Below are positions 53,402-61,370 of a DNA stretch of 64,000 bases, piece by piece (positions within the stretch are counted from its first letter, which is position 1; every line of letters starts with the position of its first letter). The stretch spans positions 992,001 through 1,056,000 of the forward strand of contig NZ_CP069362.1 in the NCBI RefSeq assembly GCF_029910535.1. Direction: 5' to 3'. The notes under the pieces were generated by a model, which made no database searches, was not told where the DNA came from, and saw only the letters and a program-made list of their open reading frames with translations. This stretch comes from Marinitoga aeolica (GTDB taxonomy: Bacteria; Thermotogota; Thermotogae; Petrotogales; Petrotogaceae). Made by a program: the position numbers and the translations under genes.

Positions 53402-54485
53402 TATGTTTTTTCTTTTTTTCAATCATACTCAATTCTTCTTCTATTTCTTCAATCTCAGGTAAAGAAGATTTATATTCTTTCGGTAAATCTTTTGTTATCT
53501 TATATTCAGTTACACCTATTGGTTTTGAGATATCTCGCAGAGAGTATTCAACTACTGTATTGTTTTTTGATTTACAAATAAGTAATCCTATGGTTGGATT
53601 ATCCATTTCTGTTTTTAATATATTATCTACAGCAGAAACATAAAAATTCAATTTTCCAGCATATTCGGGTTTGAATTTTCCTGTTTTTAATTCAACAACT
53701 ACATAGCTATGAAGCTTTACATGATAAAATAATAAATCTATATAGAATTCGTCTTCTCCTATTTCAAGTTTGTATTGTCTTCCTAAAAATGAAAATCCAT
53801 TTCCGAGTTCGAGTAAGAATTTTGTTAGATGATTTAGCAAATCATCTTCAAGTTCTTTTTCGTTATAATCTTCTTTTATTGTAAGAAAATCAAAACAATA
53901 TGGATCTTTTAACGTTTCTTTAGCAAGATCGGATTGAATAGCTGGTAATGTTGTTTCAAAATTTGTAATTGCTTTTCCTGTTCTTTCATACAAATTACTT
54001 TCTATTTGATGGGTCAAAACATTTCTTGACCATCCATTTTCTATGGTTTTCTTTACATAAAACAAAGCTTCTTCTGGAGCTTTGCATTTTGAAATTATCG
54101 TAAGATTATGTCCCCATGGAATTTGTGTAATTAGTTCAATAATTTGTAATTTTTTTTCAATTTCGAATCGGGCAACAACTTGTTGCCCAATTTCATTAAC
54201 TTTATTCCAAAACAAATACCATTGTCGAATATACTTTAAATTTCTTAATGAAAAACCTTTTACATCAGGAAATTCTGACATCAAATCTTTACTTAACCTT
54301 TCAAGAAATTTTGTTCCCCATTTTTCTTCTTTCTGTTTTTCAACAATTTCTTTTCCAAGATCCCAATAAAAGTTAAGTAGTTCTGAATTAACTTTAACAG
54401 CTGCTTTAAGCTGTGCTTCTCTGAATTTTTTCTTTAAATCTTTTAACCAATTAGCATAATCATTATCTTTTAATAGATCGCTCAT
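53394..54485 (-). CDS. DUF1016 / YhcG-type PD-(D/E)XK nuclease domain protein
   Basis: 363 residues from ATG 54485 (GTGAGGA 8 bases upstream; ATG 54494 and GTG 54500 also in frame). N-terminal DUF1016_N region (AAVKVNSELLNFYWDLGKEI, GFSLRNLKYIRQWYLFW) and a C-terminal PDDEXK nuclease core: EFYIDLLFYHVKLHSYVVVELKTGKF (catalytic Asp, then ELK), followed by YAGKLNFYVSAVD. Members occur in defence islands and mobile DNA; precise function is not settled. The gene lies exactly between two 31-bp direct repeats, and its stop codon lies in one of them, so it entered this site as a cassette. Confidence 0.9.
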   Translation of the reverse strand: MSDLLKDNDYANWLKDLKKKFREAQLKAAVKVNSELLNFYWDLGKEIVEKQKEEKWGTKFLERLSKDLMSEFPDVKGFSLRNLKYIRQWYLFWNKVNEIGQQVVARFEIEKKLQIIELITQIPWGHNLTIISKCKAPEEALFYVKKTIENGWSRNVLTHQIESNLYERTGKAITNFETTLPAIQSDLAKETLKDPYCFDFLTIKEDYNEKELEDDLLNHLTKFLLELGNGFSFLGRQYKLEIGEDEFYIDLLFYHVKLHSYVVVELKTGKFKPEYAGKLNFYVSAVDNILKTEMDNPTIGLLICKSKNNTVVEYSLRDISKPIGVTEYKITKDLPKEYKSSLPEIEEIEEELSMIEKKKKHKL

Positions 54486-54510
54486 TTTTTTCATCCTCAC
54501 TTATAATTAA

Positions 54511-54541
54511 TTTCAAACGAACGTTCGATTTAATTATAACT
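54511..54541. repeat. 31-bp direct repeat, copy 2 (TetR operator and -10)
   Basis: Second copy of 53371-53401. It carries the same palindrome (54518-54527) and minus-strand TATAAT (54538-54533), here joined to a perfect -35, so this is probably the ancestral end of the locus. Confidence 0.95.
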
Positions 54542-54561
54542 CTTTTTTTTTACTTTGTCAA
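54533..54561 (-). promoter_or_regulatory. Consensus promoter upstream of the DUF1016-tetR-RND unit
   Basis: Minus strand TTGACA (54561-54556), 17-base spacer, TATAAT (54538-54533), with the TetR-type palindrome at 54518-54527 lying across the transcription start. It now drives the DUF1016 gene first. Confidence 0.82.
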
Positions 54562-54563
54562 CA

Positions 54564-54589
54564 AAAAAAGACCCTTTCGGGTCTTTCAG
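54564..54589 (-). terminator. Intrinsic terminator of the phosphate acyltransferase gene
   Basis: Minus-strand hairpin GAAAGACCC/GGGTCTTT with a GAAA tetraloop, then a run of T, ending just before the next promoter's -35. Confidence 0.9.
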
Positions 54590-54603
54590 ACATCGATAAT
54601 GTA

Positions 54604-55494
54604 TTAGTTTTCTGCTTTTAATACCGCTAATGCTAATGAAGCTAATTTTGATTCTGCCGTATCTGCTCTTGAAACAATAACAATTGGAGCTTTTGCTCCT
54701 AAAACAAGTCCTGCTATTTTTCCATTTGCAAGATATATTGCAGATTTTCCTAAAACATTTCCTGCATGTATATCTGGAACTACTAATATATCAGCATGTC
54801 CAGCAACATCACTCTTTATTTTCTTAATTTTAGCAGCCATTTCACTTAAAGCATTATCTAAAGCCAAAGGTCCATCTACAATACATCCTTTAATTTGTCC
54901 TCTCTTATTCATTTGAGTTATTATTGCTGCATCCATTGTTTCTGGCATATCTGGATTTACAACTTCAACTGCTGCTAATAATGCTACTTTTGGTGTTTCT
55001 ATTCCCATTGAATGAGCTAATTCTACTGCATTATTTATTATTGCTACTTTTTGATCTAATGTTGGTTTTATTATCATTCCGCCATCTGTAACTATTTTTA
55101 ATGAATCTAATGCTTCTGTTTCAACTATTGCTACATGGCTTAACACACTACCTGTTCTTAAACCCCATTCTTTATTTAAAACCGCTTTCAATAATTTTGA
55201 TGTTTTTATTAAGCCCTTCATAACTATATCCGCGGCTCCTGAAGATACTAACCTTACTCCTTGTTCTGCAGCTTCTTCTTCTGTTTTTGCATCAATAATA
55301 TCAAATTCTTTACCTAATTCTTTTAAATTTTCCTCTATAATTTCTTTTTTACCAACTAATACAGGCTCTACAAAACCTTCATCATATGCTGCAGATACTG
55401 CTTTCAATGCTTCCTTATCTTCTGCACCAACTACTACTACTCTTTTTTTGTTTAAGCTCTTTGCTTTTTCTATTACTTCTTTTAATGTTTTCAA
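54604..55494 (-). CDS. Phosphate acetyl/butyryltransferase
   Basis: 296 residues, Pta/Ptb family. RVVVVGAEDKEALKAV at the start; ADIVMKGLIKTSKLLKAVLN, SVLSHVAIVE, IVTDGGMIIKPTLDQK and a C-terminal GLVLGAKAPIVIVSRADTAE resemble phosphate butyryltransferase more than classical Pta in length and motif. In Thermotogota such proteins convert acetyl-CoA to acetyl phosphate for ATP by acetate kinase; substrate preference is not decidable here. Single gene with GGGGGAA ribosome site. Confidence 0.88.
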   Translation of the reverse strand: MKTLKEVIEKAKSLNKKRVVVVGAEDKEALKAVSAAYDEGFVEPVLVGKKEIIEENLKELGKEFDIIDAKTEEEAAEQGVRLVSSGAADIVMKGLIKTSKLLKAVLNKEWGLRTGSVLSHVAIVETEALDSLKIVTDGGMIIKPTLDQKVAIINNAVELAHSMGIETPKVALLAAVEVVNPDMPETMDAAIITQMNKRGQIKGCIVDGPLALDNALSEMAAKIKKIKSDVAGHADILVVPDIHAGNVLGKSAIYLANGKIAGLVLGAKAPIVIVSRADTAESKLASLALAVLKAEN

Positions 55495-55540
55495 CTTTAA
55501 TTCCCCCTTTGACTATGTTTATAAAATTGTTGATATTCAA

Positions 55541-56365
55541 TTATTGATATCCGATATATAAATCTATTTGTTCTTTAGTTACATCTAAATTTGTTGAACT
55601 ATCAGTAATTATATATGATTCAAAATTTACAATATTAACATCATTAAAATCCATTTCCGGATAAGCTACTGAAATTTCATAATTTTTAGTCAAATCCAAT
55701 TTTATCCTGTTAAATTTATACATACCATCGTTATTGGTTAATGTTGTATATAATATAGTCGAATAATTCGTATCCGTAATTAAAACCATATAGTGTGATT
55801 TGGGAACTTTTGTTATTTTATCATCATAAACATATCCATATAAAGTTAAATAATCAGCAGAAGTATCTGCAACCATCCATGTTCTAAAATATGGATTGAA
55901 TTTTGTATCTCCTGATAAAGATATTCCCAGATCAAGATCAATTATTATATTATAATTCCTATTTAGGTTAAATTCTGACGTATCTAAATTAAGTGTAATA
56001 TTTGTAGAATCAACAGAAATTTTTTTGCTTCCAATATCTATTGTTGAATCAAGGGTTATTTCTATTTTCGCATTTTTTAATGCACTTTCATTAATAACTT
56101 CTATATCTTTTATTTTTTCCAAAACTCCATCAAGTTTTAAAAAGTCTTCTTTTTGATTTGAAAGAAGTATAATTTCTGTAGAATCTGATGTATATTTAAT
56201 TTCTTTAACATTTAATTCTGCCTTTTGAATATCTGTTTTAGGTGAATCTGTTAAATAAAAGGTTATGGTTGAACCTTTTGAATTATCATTATTTGTTGGA
56301 AAACACGCTGTTAATAAGGTTAAAATTATGCTTATTATAAATATTCCTGATAATATTTTTTTCAC
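55541..56365 (-). CDS. Lipoprotein with DUF4382-like and carboxypeptidase-regulatory-like domains
   Basis: 274 residues. Lipobox LLTAC at 17-21 after a hydrophobic signal, so lipid-anchored. Residues 32-160 (ITFYLTDSPKTDIQKAELNV and on) resemble DUF4382, where 'LTDSP' stands for LTDAP. Residues 175-260 (LTLYGYVYDDKITKVPKSHY, NDGMYKFNRI) look like a beta-sandwich of the carboxypeptidase regulatory type. Function unknown, probably surface binding. Stands alone between the acyltransferase and a hydrolase. Confidence 0.72.
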   Translation of the reverse strand: MKKILSGIFIISIILTLLTACFPTNNDNSKGSTITFYLTDSPKTDIQKAELNVKEIKYTSDSTEIILLSNQKEDFLKLDGVLEKIKDIEVINESALKNAKIEITLDSTIDIGSKKISVDSTNITLNLDTSEFNLNRNYNIIIDLDLGISLSGDTKFNPYFRTWMVADTSADYLTLYGYVYDDKITKVPKSHYMVLITDTNYSTILYTTLTNNDGMYKFNRIKLDLTKNYEISVAYPEMDFNDVNIVNFESYIITDSSTNLDVTKEQIDLYIGYQ

Positions 56366-56389
56366 AATTACACCTCTTTAAAATTACTC

Positions 56390-57028
56390 CTAAATATTGA
56401 ATAATAATATTTTAGAACCTGATATGTTTATCTCTTCTTTGCTTATTATATACTCTTTTCCAACATTAGTTACTGTTCTCATCATCAATTTAGTAAAATT
56501 CTCTACAGAACTAATTGGAAATTTTATATATTTAGTTTTAAAATGCATAGGAATTATTATTTTTGGATTTAACTTATCTATTATTTGTTTTGCCTCATCT
56601 GCATCTATTGTATAATATCCACCTACTGGAATCATTAAAATATTTACATCTTTTAATTCTTCTATTGTTTTGTCATCTGGTATATGCCCTAAATCACCAC
56701 AATGCGCAATTGTCAATCCATCAGAAAATTTAAATTTAAATATTATATTTTCTCCTCTATCATGACCTTTTACTTTGTCATGATATGTTTTTAATCCTGT
56801 TATTTTTACTCCTTTCGATAAATGTTTTCCGGGAGTGTTAATAAGTACATAATTTCCTCTTATTAAATGATGTGCATTATGATCAAAATGCTGATGACTT
56901 TCTGTTATTATATCTGGCTGATAATCTGGTAATGGATAACCAACAGTTTCATTAAACGGATCTGTTAATATTTTAACATTTAAATATTCTATTCCAAAAC
57001 ATGAGTGTCCAAACCATTTTATTTTCAT
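56390..57028 (-). CDS. UPF0173-type metal-dependent hydrolase (MBL fold)
   Basis: 212 residues from ATG 57028 (ATG 57031 is nearer the GGGGGAG site and cannot be excluded). IKWFGHSCFGIEY at the start, the metal motif TESHQHFDHNAHH near 45-57, 'HCGDLGH' near 110, and IIPMHFKTKY near 160. This pattern is the YtkL/UPF0173 hydrolase family, substrate unknown. Cytoplasmic. Confidence 0.88.
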   Translation of the reverse strand: MKIKWFGHSCFGIEYLNVKILTDPFNETVGYPLPDYQPDIITESHQHFDHNAHHLIRGNYVLINTPGKHLSKGVKITGLKTYHDKVKGHDRGENIIFKFKFSDGLTIAHCGDLGHIPDDKTIEELKDVNILMIPVGGYYTIDADEAKQIIDKLNPKIIIPMHFKTKYIKFPISSVENFTKLMMRTVTNVGKEYIISKEEINISGSKILLFNI

Positions 57029-57089
57029 CATTTCTCCCCCTTTCTATATAATTTTATACCAAAATAACAAAGCAGAATATATGAACGTT

Positions 57090-58568
57090 TTATATAAGAC
57101 TAAATGTTAATGCTAATATCAATATAATTACAGTTATTATATCCGCATATTTTGTATAAAATGTTTCTTTACTTTCTATTGGAACATAAAAATTTTGTCC
57201 AATATATGTCTTTGTTGGCAATGTTTCAACTATCCTTCCATACTTATCTACTATACCTGTTATTCCAGTATTTGAAACCTGTATAAATGTTCTTCTGTTT
57301 TCAACTGCTCTAAATACGCTTTTTGAAAAATGTTGAATCAATGCTGTTTTTTGGCTAAACCATCCATCATTACTTATTGCTACTAAAAATTGAGCACCAT
57401 TTTTTACAAAATTTCTTGAAATTTCAGGAAAATATGTTTCAAAACAAATTTGAACACTAAACTTATTATCCTTTAAATTTAAAACAGTATATTTGTTACC
57501 AGGGGTATAATAATTTACCAGTTTAAAAAATGAAAATACTCTAAAGATATTTTCATATGGTAAAAATTCTGCAAATGGCATTAATCTAATTTTATTATAT
57601 ATTTCTTCTATTTGACCATTTTTATTTAAATATAGTGCACTATTATAAAATTCTCTTTTTTCACTATTTACTGTAGGAAATCCTATTATCCAATTTTTAT
57701 TGGATATTTTTACTGCTTCCTGTATTATTCTAAATATTTCAGAGCTTCTTATATCTTTTATAAACACCGCTTCTGGTAAAATTAGTAAATCACTTTTATC
57801 ATTATTTTCCTGTAAATAATTTGAGATTTCAACGTATGAATTCCACGTATTATCTGAATATTTAATTTCTTGAGGAACATTTGTTTGAAAGACACTTACT
57901 TTTACCGCATTTTTATTTATGTTGATTAATGGAAGTTTTTCTGTTATTACGAAATTTACTAAATATAAACTTCCAATTATTATTACAGCATATTTTACCC
58001 TTTCTCTTTCTGGAATGAATGCTATTATTGAATTAACAAATAAAATTAAAATTGTTAAACCTATAGTTCCTGTAAAGGGTAATACTTGTAAAAAACCTAT
58101 ATGTTGATATAGCGCATCTGATAAATTCCCTCCAGTAAAAGCAAAATCTCCAAATTCTTTCAGTATTTCTGCAGCTGCATATGAAAACACAGAAAAAAAT
58201 ACCTGTGATTTAAAATTTACTACTCTTGACTTTCTAAAATAAAGTTCACCCAAAAACCAGATAATATAATAGGGTAATGTCAAAATTAACACCATTAGCA
58301 AAAAAGATAGAAAACCTATATACCCGGGAAATGTATTTATTACTTCTGGAATATTTTTTGATAACACAGGAATTTCCCACCATAATGTGGTAAACATTAA
58401 TGAATAACTATATAAAAAAACCTTAAGTAATCTTTCTAATGTTCTTTTTGAATGTGAAAACGAGTATAAAAATGGAGCTACAGAAAACCAGATTAAAAAT
58501 GAAAAAAGATTCCCAGGCATCGCAAGTCCTGTTAAAATACCTGAAATAATTGGCAATAATATATTCAA
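57090..58568 (-). CDS. lnt: Apolipoprotein N-acyltransferase
   Basis: 492 residues from TTG 58568, which has GAGGAG 8 bases upstream; GTG 58577 lies in the site. Six or seven N-terminal membrane helices (1-200) and a nitrilase-type periplasmic domain (about 210-460) with the catalytic triad: Glu in LPEAVF, Lys in NKIRLMPFAEFLPYE and Cys in VQICFETYFPEISR. A C-terminal helix closes the protein. Adds the third acyl chain to lipoproteins, which fits the outer membrane of this lineage. Starts 2 bases after the PP-loop gene's stop. Confidence 0.93.
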   Translation of the reverse strand: MNILLPIISGILTGLAMPGNLFSFLIWFSVAPFLYSFSHSKRTLERLLKVFLYSYSLMFTTLWWEIPVLSKNIPEVINTFPGYIGFLSFLLMVLILTLPYYIIWFLGELYFRKSRVVNFKSQVFFSVFSYAAAEILKEFGDFAFTGGNLSDALYQHIGFLQVLPFTGTIGLTILILFVNSIIAFIPERERVKYAVIIIGSLYLVNFVITEKLPLININKNAVKVSVFQTNVPQEIKYSDNTWNSYVEISNYLQENNDKSDLLILPEAVFIKDIRSSEIFRIIQEAVKISNKNWIIGFPTVNSEKREFYNSALYLNKNGQIEEIYNKIRLMPFAEFLPYENIFRVFSFFKLVNYYTPGNKYTVLNLKDNKFSVQICFETYFPEISRNFVKNGAQFLVAISNDGWFSQKTALIQHFSKSVFRAVENRRTFIQVSNTGITGIVDKYGRIVETLPTKTYIGQNFYVPIESKETFYTKYADIITVIILILALTFSLI

Positions 58569-58570
58569 AA

Positions 58571-59551
58571 CTACCACTCCTCATCAAGAAAACGAAAATC
58601 AACAGCATGAAATGTTGCCAGTCTTTCATTTTTTGATTTTTTCCAGACTACTTTTAATGGTGCAGCAAATTCTGGTTGTAGTCTTCCTTTTTCTATCCAA
58701 TATCTCGATTCTTCATTTCCATATATTCCTGGATTTGCACTAATAGTTAATTCAATAGGTTTGTCAACAATATAAACTTCATCTATACTTTTTTCATTTT
58801 CTAATATTTCTATTATTTCATCATATATTTCTTTGGGTGGATGAGGTTTTATATTTATTAATGCAATATTTTTTGAAAGTGGCCCTATTATTTTTACATT
58901 AGCTATTTCTCTCTTATAATCATATCTATCCAACACATCATGAATTATCTCATTTGCAAAAGATACTGCCCTTCCATGATAGTCCATATTAATCAATAAT
59001 TTCAGTAGATGTTTTAACTTACACCCTTCTCTGTGGGCATTTTCACCAACTTTTCTTATCTTTAAATTATATCTTTTTACAATTTCTCTTAATTCCTCTT
59101 TTGTTAAACCTATAATAGGAGAATAAAGGTTATTCATTACTTTTATACATGTTTTACCCCATGAATCAGATTGATTAGCTCCTGTTGCTACCAATTTATC
59201 TTTAGCAACTTCCTTTACTCCTGACATTTTTAATGTTTTTGTACATTGATTACAATTTGGCCCTTTTTTCATTATTGAATACTGTGCCTGATGTTTGTCT
59301 GCAAATTCTATTTCAAGACCTAAATCTTCCGCTGTTTTCAACACAGATTCTACACTTTTTGAATATGCAAAAGGACCAAATAACACATTAACAAGTTTTA
59401 CTTTTTCTGGTCCTAACGCTTCTCTTGCGAGAAATGCTGCAATAGTACTATCCATACCGCCAGAAAAGGCTACATATAATATATCATCTTTCACTATGTT
59501 TTTTATTTCTGCTTTTATTTGTTCAATTTTCAAATTTAAACTTGCATCCAT
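58571..59551 (-). CDS. PP-loop ATPase, LarE/QueC-like, with CxxC
   Basis: 326 residues. PP-loop VAFSGGMDSTIAAFLA near residue 28, a CxxC motif (GPNCNQCTKTLK, near 107), ATGANQSDSWG near 132 and 'GLTKEELREIVKRY' near 160. The layout is that of adenylating sulfur-transfer or tRNA-thiolation type enzymes (LarE/QueC group). A C-terminal domain of about 110 residues ends FHAVDFRFLDEEW. Substrate not identified. Overlaps the phosphoesterase gene by 16 bases and abuts lnt, so one operon. Confidence 0.78.
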   Translation of the reverse strand: MDASLNLKIEQIKAEIKNIVKDDILYVAFSGGMDSTIAAFLAREALGPEKVKLVNVLFGPFAYSKSVESVLKTAEDLGLEIEFADKHQAQYSIMKKGPNCNQCTKTLKMSGVKEVAKDKLVATGANQSDSWGKTCIKVMNNLYSPIIGLTKEELREIVKRYNLKIRKVGENAHREGCKLKHLLKLLINMDYHGRAVSFANEIIHDVLDRYDYKREIANVKIIGPLSKNIALINIKPHPPKEIYDEIIEILENEKSIDEVYIVDKPIELTISANPGIYGNEESRYWIEKGRLQPEFAAPLKVVWKKSKNERLATFHAVDFRFLDEEW

Positions 59552-60003
59552 TTTAACGATAATGAATCACTCCCCATTTCTAAAATTGCATATTTTCCAT
59601 CACAAAATGCCCCTGGATTGATGCATCTTATCCCTTTTATTACTCTATCATCTTTTTTATGTGAATGTCCATATATTAATACATCTATATTATTAAATCT
59701 CTGAATTAATTTTGATGGATCACCCCAACCAGCTTGATGACCATGTATTATGCCAATATTATAATTTCCCAATTTTATAATCCTTTTTTCCGGTAAAGAA
59801 AATTTTATATTATATTCATCAGCATTTCCAAAAACACCATAAAATATAGGTTTTTGTGACTTAAAGTAAAATATCACATCTTCTTCTATATAATCTCCAG
59901 TTGCTATAATATAATCTAATTGTGAATAATTTATTTTTTCTAATTTATCATATCTATTTCTTTTTGGAATGTGTATATCCGAAATTAAAAGTACTTTTAT
60001 CAT
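59536..60003 (-). CDS. YfcE/MJ0936-type metallophosphoesterase
   Basis: 155 residues. All metal motifs: LLISDIHIP, ATGDYIEED, GVFGNADEY, IIHGHQAGWG and IYGHSHKKDD. This short family hydrolyses phosphodiesters in vitro; the cellular substrate is unknown. First gene of the phosphoesterase-PP-loop-lnt unit; ATG 60003 with GGTGAT upstream. Confidence 0.9.
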   Translation of the reverse strand: MIKVLLISDIHIPKRNRYDKLEKINYSQLDYIIATGDYIEEDVIFYFKSQKPIFYGVFGNADEYNIKFSLPEKRIIKLGNYNIGIIHGHQAGWGDPSKLIQRFNNIDVLIYGHSHKKDDRVIKGIRCINPGAFCDGKYAILEMGSDSLSLKWMQV

Positions 60004-60078
60004 ATTATCACCCGAATTTATTATACCAAATTTATATTAAAAAATTTATATTAAAGAAGATATTTTTCTACTTAAGAC

Positions 60079-60107
60079 TTGATTAAATTTAATTTTTAAA
60101 GTATAAT
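60079..60107 (+). promoter_or_regulatory. Promoter of tRNA-Arg
   Basis: TTGATT (60079-60084), 17-base spacer, TATAAT (60102-60107), 12 bases before the tRNA. It may also supply spoVS, since no terminator separates them. Confidence 0.75.
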
Positions 60108-60119
60108 ATATTTTGAGAC

Positions 60120-60196
60120 GCACCTGTAGCTCAATTGGATAGAGCGTCGGACTTCGGATCCGCAGGTTGGGGGTTCAAATCCCTCCAGGTGCGCCA
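60120..60196 (+). tRNA. tRNA-Arg (anticodon TCG)
   Basis: 77 bases with encoded CCA. Acceptor GCACCTG/CAGGTGC, D arm GCTC/GAGC, anticodon loop CTTCGGA with TCG at 60154-60156, and T arm GGGGG-TTCAAAT-CCCTC. The first anticodon-stem pair would be a T-C mismatch; the other four pairs hold. Confidence 0.93.
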
Positions 60197-60246
60197 ATTC
60201 CACTAATATATGCTGAAATAGTAGTAAAAAAAGGGAGGTAAAATTT

Positions 60247-60519
60247 ATGGCAGAAGTAGAAGTATTGAAAGTTGCTGCAAATTCAAAACCTATAGCTATA
60301 GCTGGCGCATTAGCTGCAATTATTAGGGAAAAGGGGAAAGCAGAAATTCAAGCTATTGGGGCAGGTGCTGTAAACCAAGCTGTTAAAGCTGTTGCTATTG
60401 CAAGAGGCTATGTGGCACCAAGCGGTATTGATTTAGTATGTATTCCTGCATTTGTTGATGTAAAAATCGATAGTGAAGAGAGAACAGCTATTAAATTTGT
60501 TGTTCAACCAAGAAAATAA
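60247..60519 (+). CDS. spoVS: Stage V sporulation protein S (SpoVS)
   Basis: 90 residues, normal family length, Alba-like fold: EVLKVAANSKPIAIAGALAA, the conserved AEIQAIGAGAVNQAVKAVAI, and VAPSGIDLVCIPAFVDV. Very conserved in bacteria including many that do not sporulate; thought to bind nucleic acid. GGGAGG precedes ATG 60247. It follows tRNA-Arg by 50 bases without a terminator and ends at a hairpin. Confidence 0.95.
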   Translation: MAEVEVLKVAANSKPIAIAGALAAIIREKGKAEIQAIGAGAVNQAVKAVAIARGYVAPSGIDLVCIPAFVDVKIDSEERTAIKFVVQPRK

Positions 60520-60545
60520 AAAGGGCTAATGCCCTTTTTATTTTT
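60518..60545. terminator. Intrinsic terminator
   Basis: Stem AAAAAGGGC/GCCCTTTTT with a TAAT loop directly after spoVS. The A-rich left arm lets it act for the convergent gene at 60555 as well. Confidence 0.88.
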
Positions 60546-60554
60546 TATATATAT

Positions 60555-61355
60555 TTATATTGCATTTTCTTCATAGTAAAATCTGGTAATTTTTTGTACG
60601 GTATCAAAAACATCTCTTTCTTCTTTTTCAATTGGCGTATCCCTTGAAATCACAACAATATATTTTAATAATCCTTCTTTGAGATATGGAACTACATATT
60701 TAATATTAAACACCTCATAATAAGCTTTTTGCTCGTCTGTAAAATTAAATATATTAAAAGCCTTTCCATTTGTTAATCCTTCATCCATATTATCAAATAT
60801 TTCTAACTCTTCTGGTAAACTCAATTTACCAAATTTTTTCAATAATTTTTTATCCGCTGAATATAACCCAACTGTTGAGAAAAATATCTCAGAGATACTA
60901 CTTAACAATGTTTCCATGAAATCCTGTTCTTCCATTTTTTTTGATAATAACCTTACAATGCTCTCAATCCCTGATAGTTGATAAGAAAGCCTGTCTACAA
61001 CCATTTCAAGTCTATATTTTTCATATATTTCTTCTTCTTTATCAAATAACATACTTAAAATTCTTATAATATTTTTATCTTCAAATTTTCCATCAAATAA
61101 TAAATATGTATTAAAAGGAAATTTAAGCACATTTACGTCCTCAAGTTTTAATAATAATTCTTCAAAAGTATCATAGGTTAAGCTTTCTGGATTATACCCT
61201 TTTGCATCTAAAATAACCCATTGTTCTTTTTGTGATCTAACAATAACTGTTTTTTGACTGTTTGTTTCTTCGTTTATTAATTCTCCAATCAAATTATAAA
61301 ATGATGGTGTACCTAAATATGCAGCTAATTGATACACTAAATATTTATTTTCCAT
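60555..61355 (-). CDS. Unknown protein coupled to the H-NOX chemoreceptor
   Basis: 266 residues from ATG 61355 (AAGGGG is 9 bases upstream; ATG 61364 touches that site). Not recognised. No membrane segment. Residues 30-115 are alpha/beta (QKTVIVRSQKEQWVILDAKG, NTYLLFDGKFEDKN); residues 120-150 are helical; the C-terminal part from about 155 (FMETLLSSISEIFFSTVGLY, LLKYIVVISRDTP) resembles a GAF-like domain. Its ribosome site follows the receptor stop (61371-61373) directly, so the two are made together and it may be a partner of the gas sensor. Confidence 0.6.
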   Translation of the reverse strand: MENKYLVYQLAAYLGTPSFYNLIGELINEETNSQKTVIVRSQKEQWVILDAKGYNPESLTYDTFEELLLKLEDVNVLKFPFNTYLLFDGKFEDKNIIRILSMLFDKEEEIYEKYRLEMVVDRLSYQLSGIESIVRLLSKKMEEQDFMETLLSSISEIFFSTVGLYSADKKLLKKFGKLSLPEELEIFDNMDEGLTNGKAFNIFNFTDEQKAYYEVFNIKYVVPYLKEGLLKYIVVISRDTPIEKEERDVFDTVQKITRFYYEENAI

Positions 61356-61370
61356 AATATCCATCCCCTT

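Noticed and set aside
53371-54541. Insertion sequence around the DUF1016 gene
   Set aside because: There is no transposase and no terminal inverted repeat; only direct repeats bound the gene, so it was not called a mobile element.
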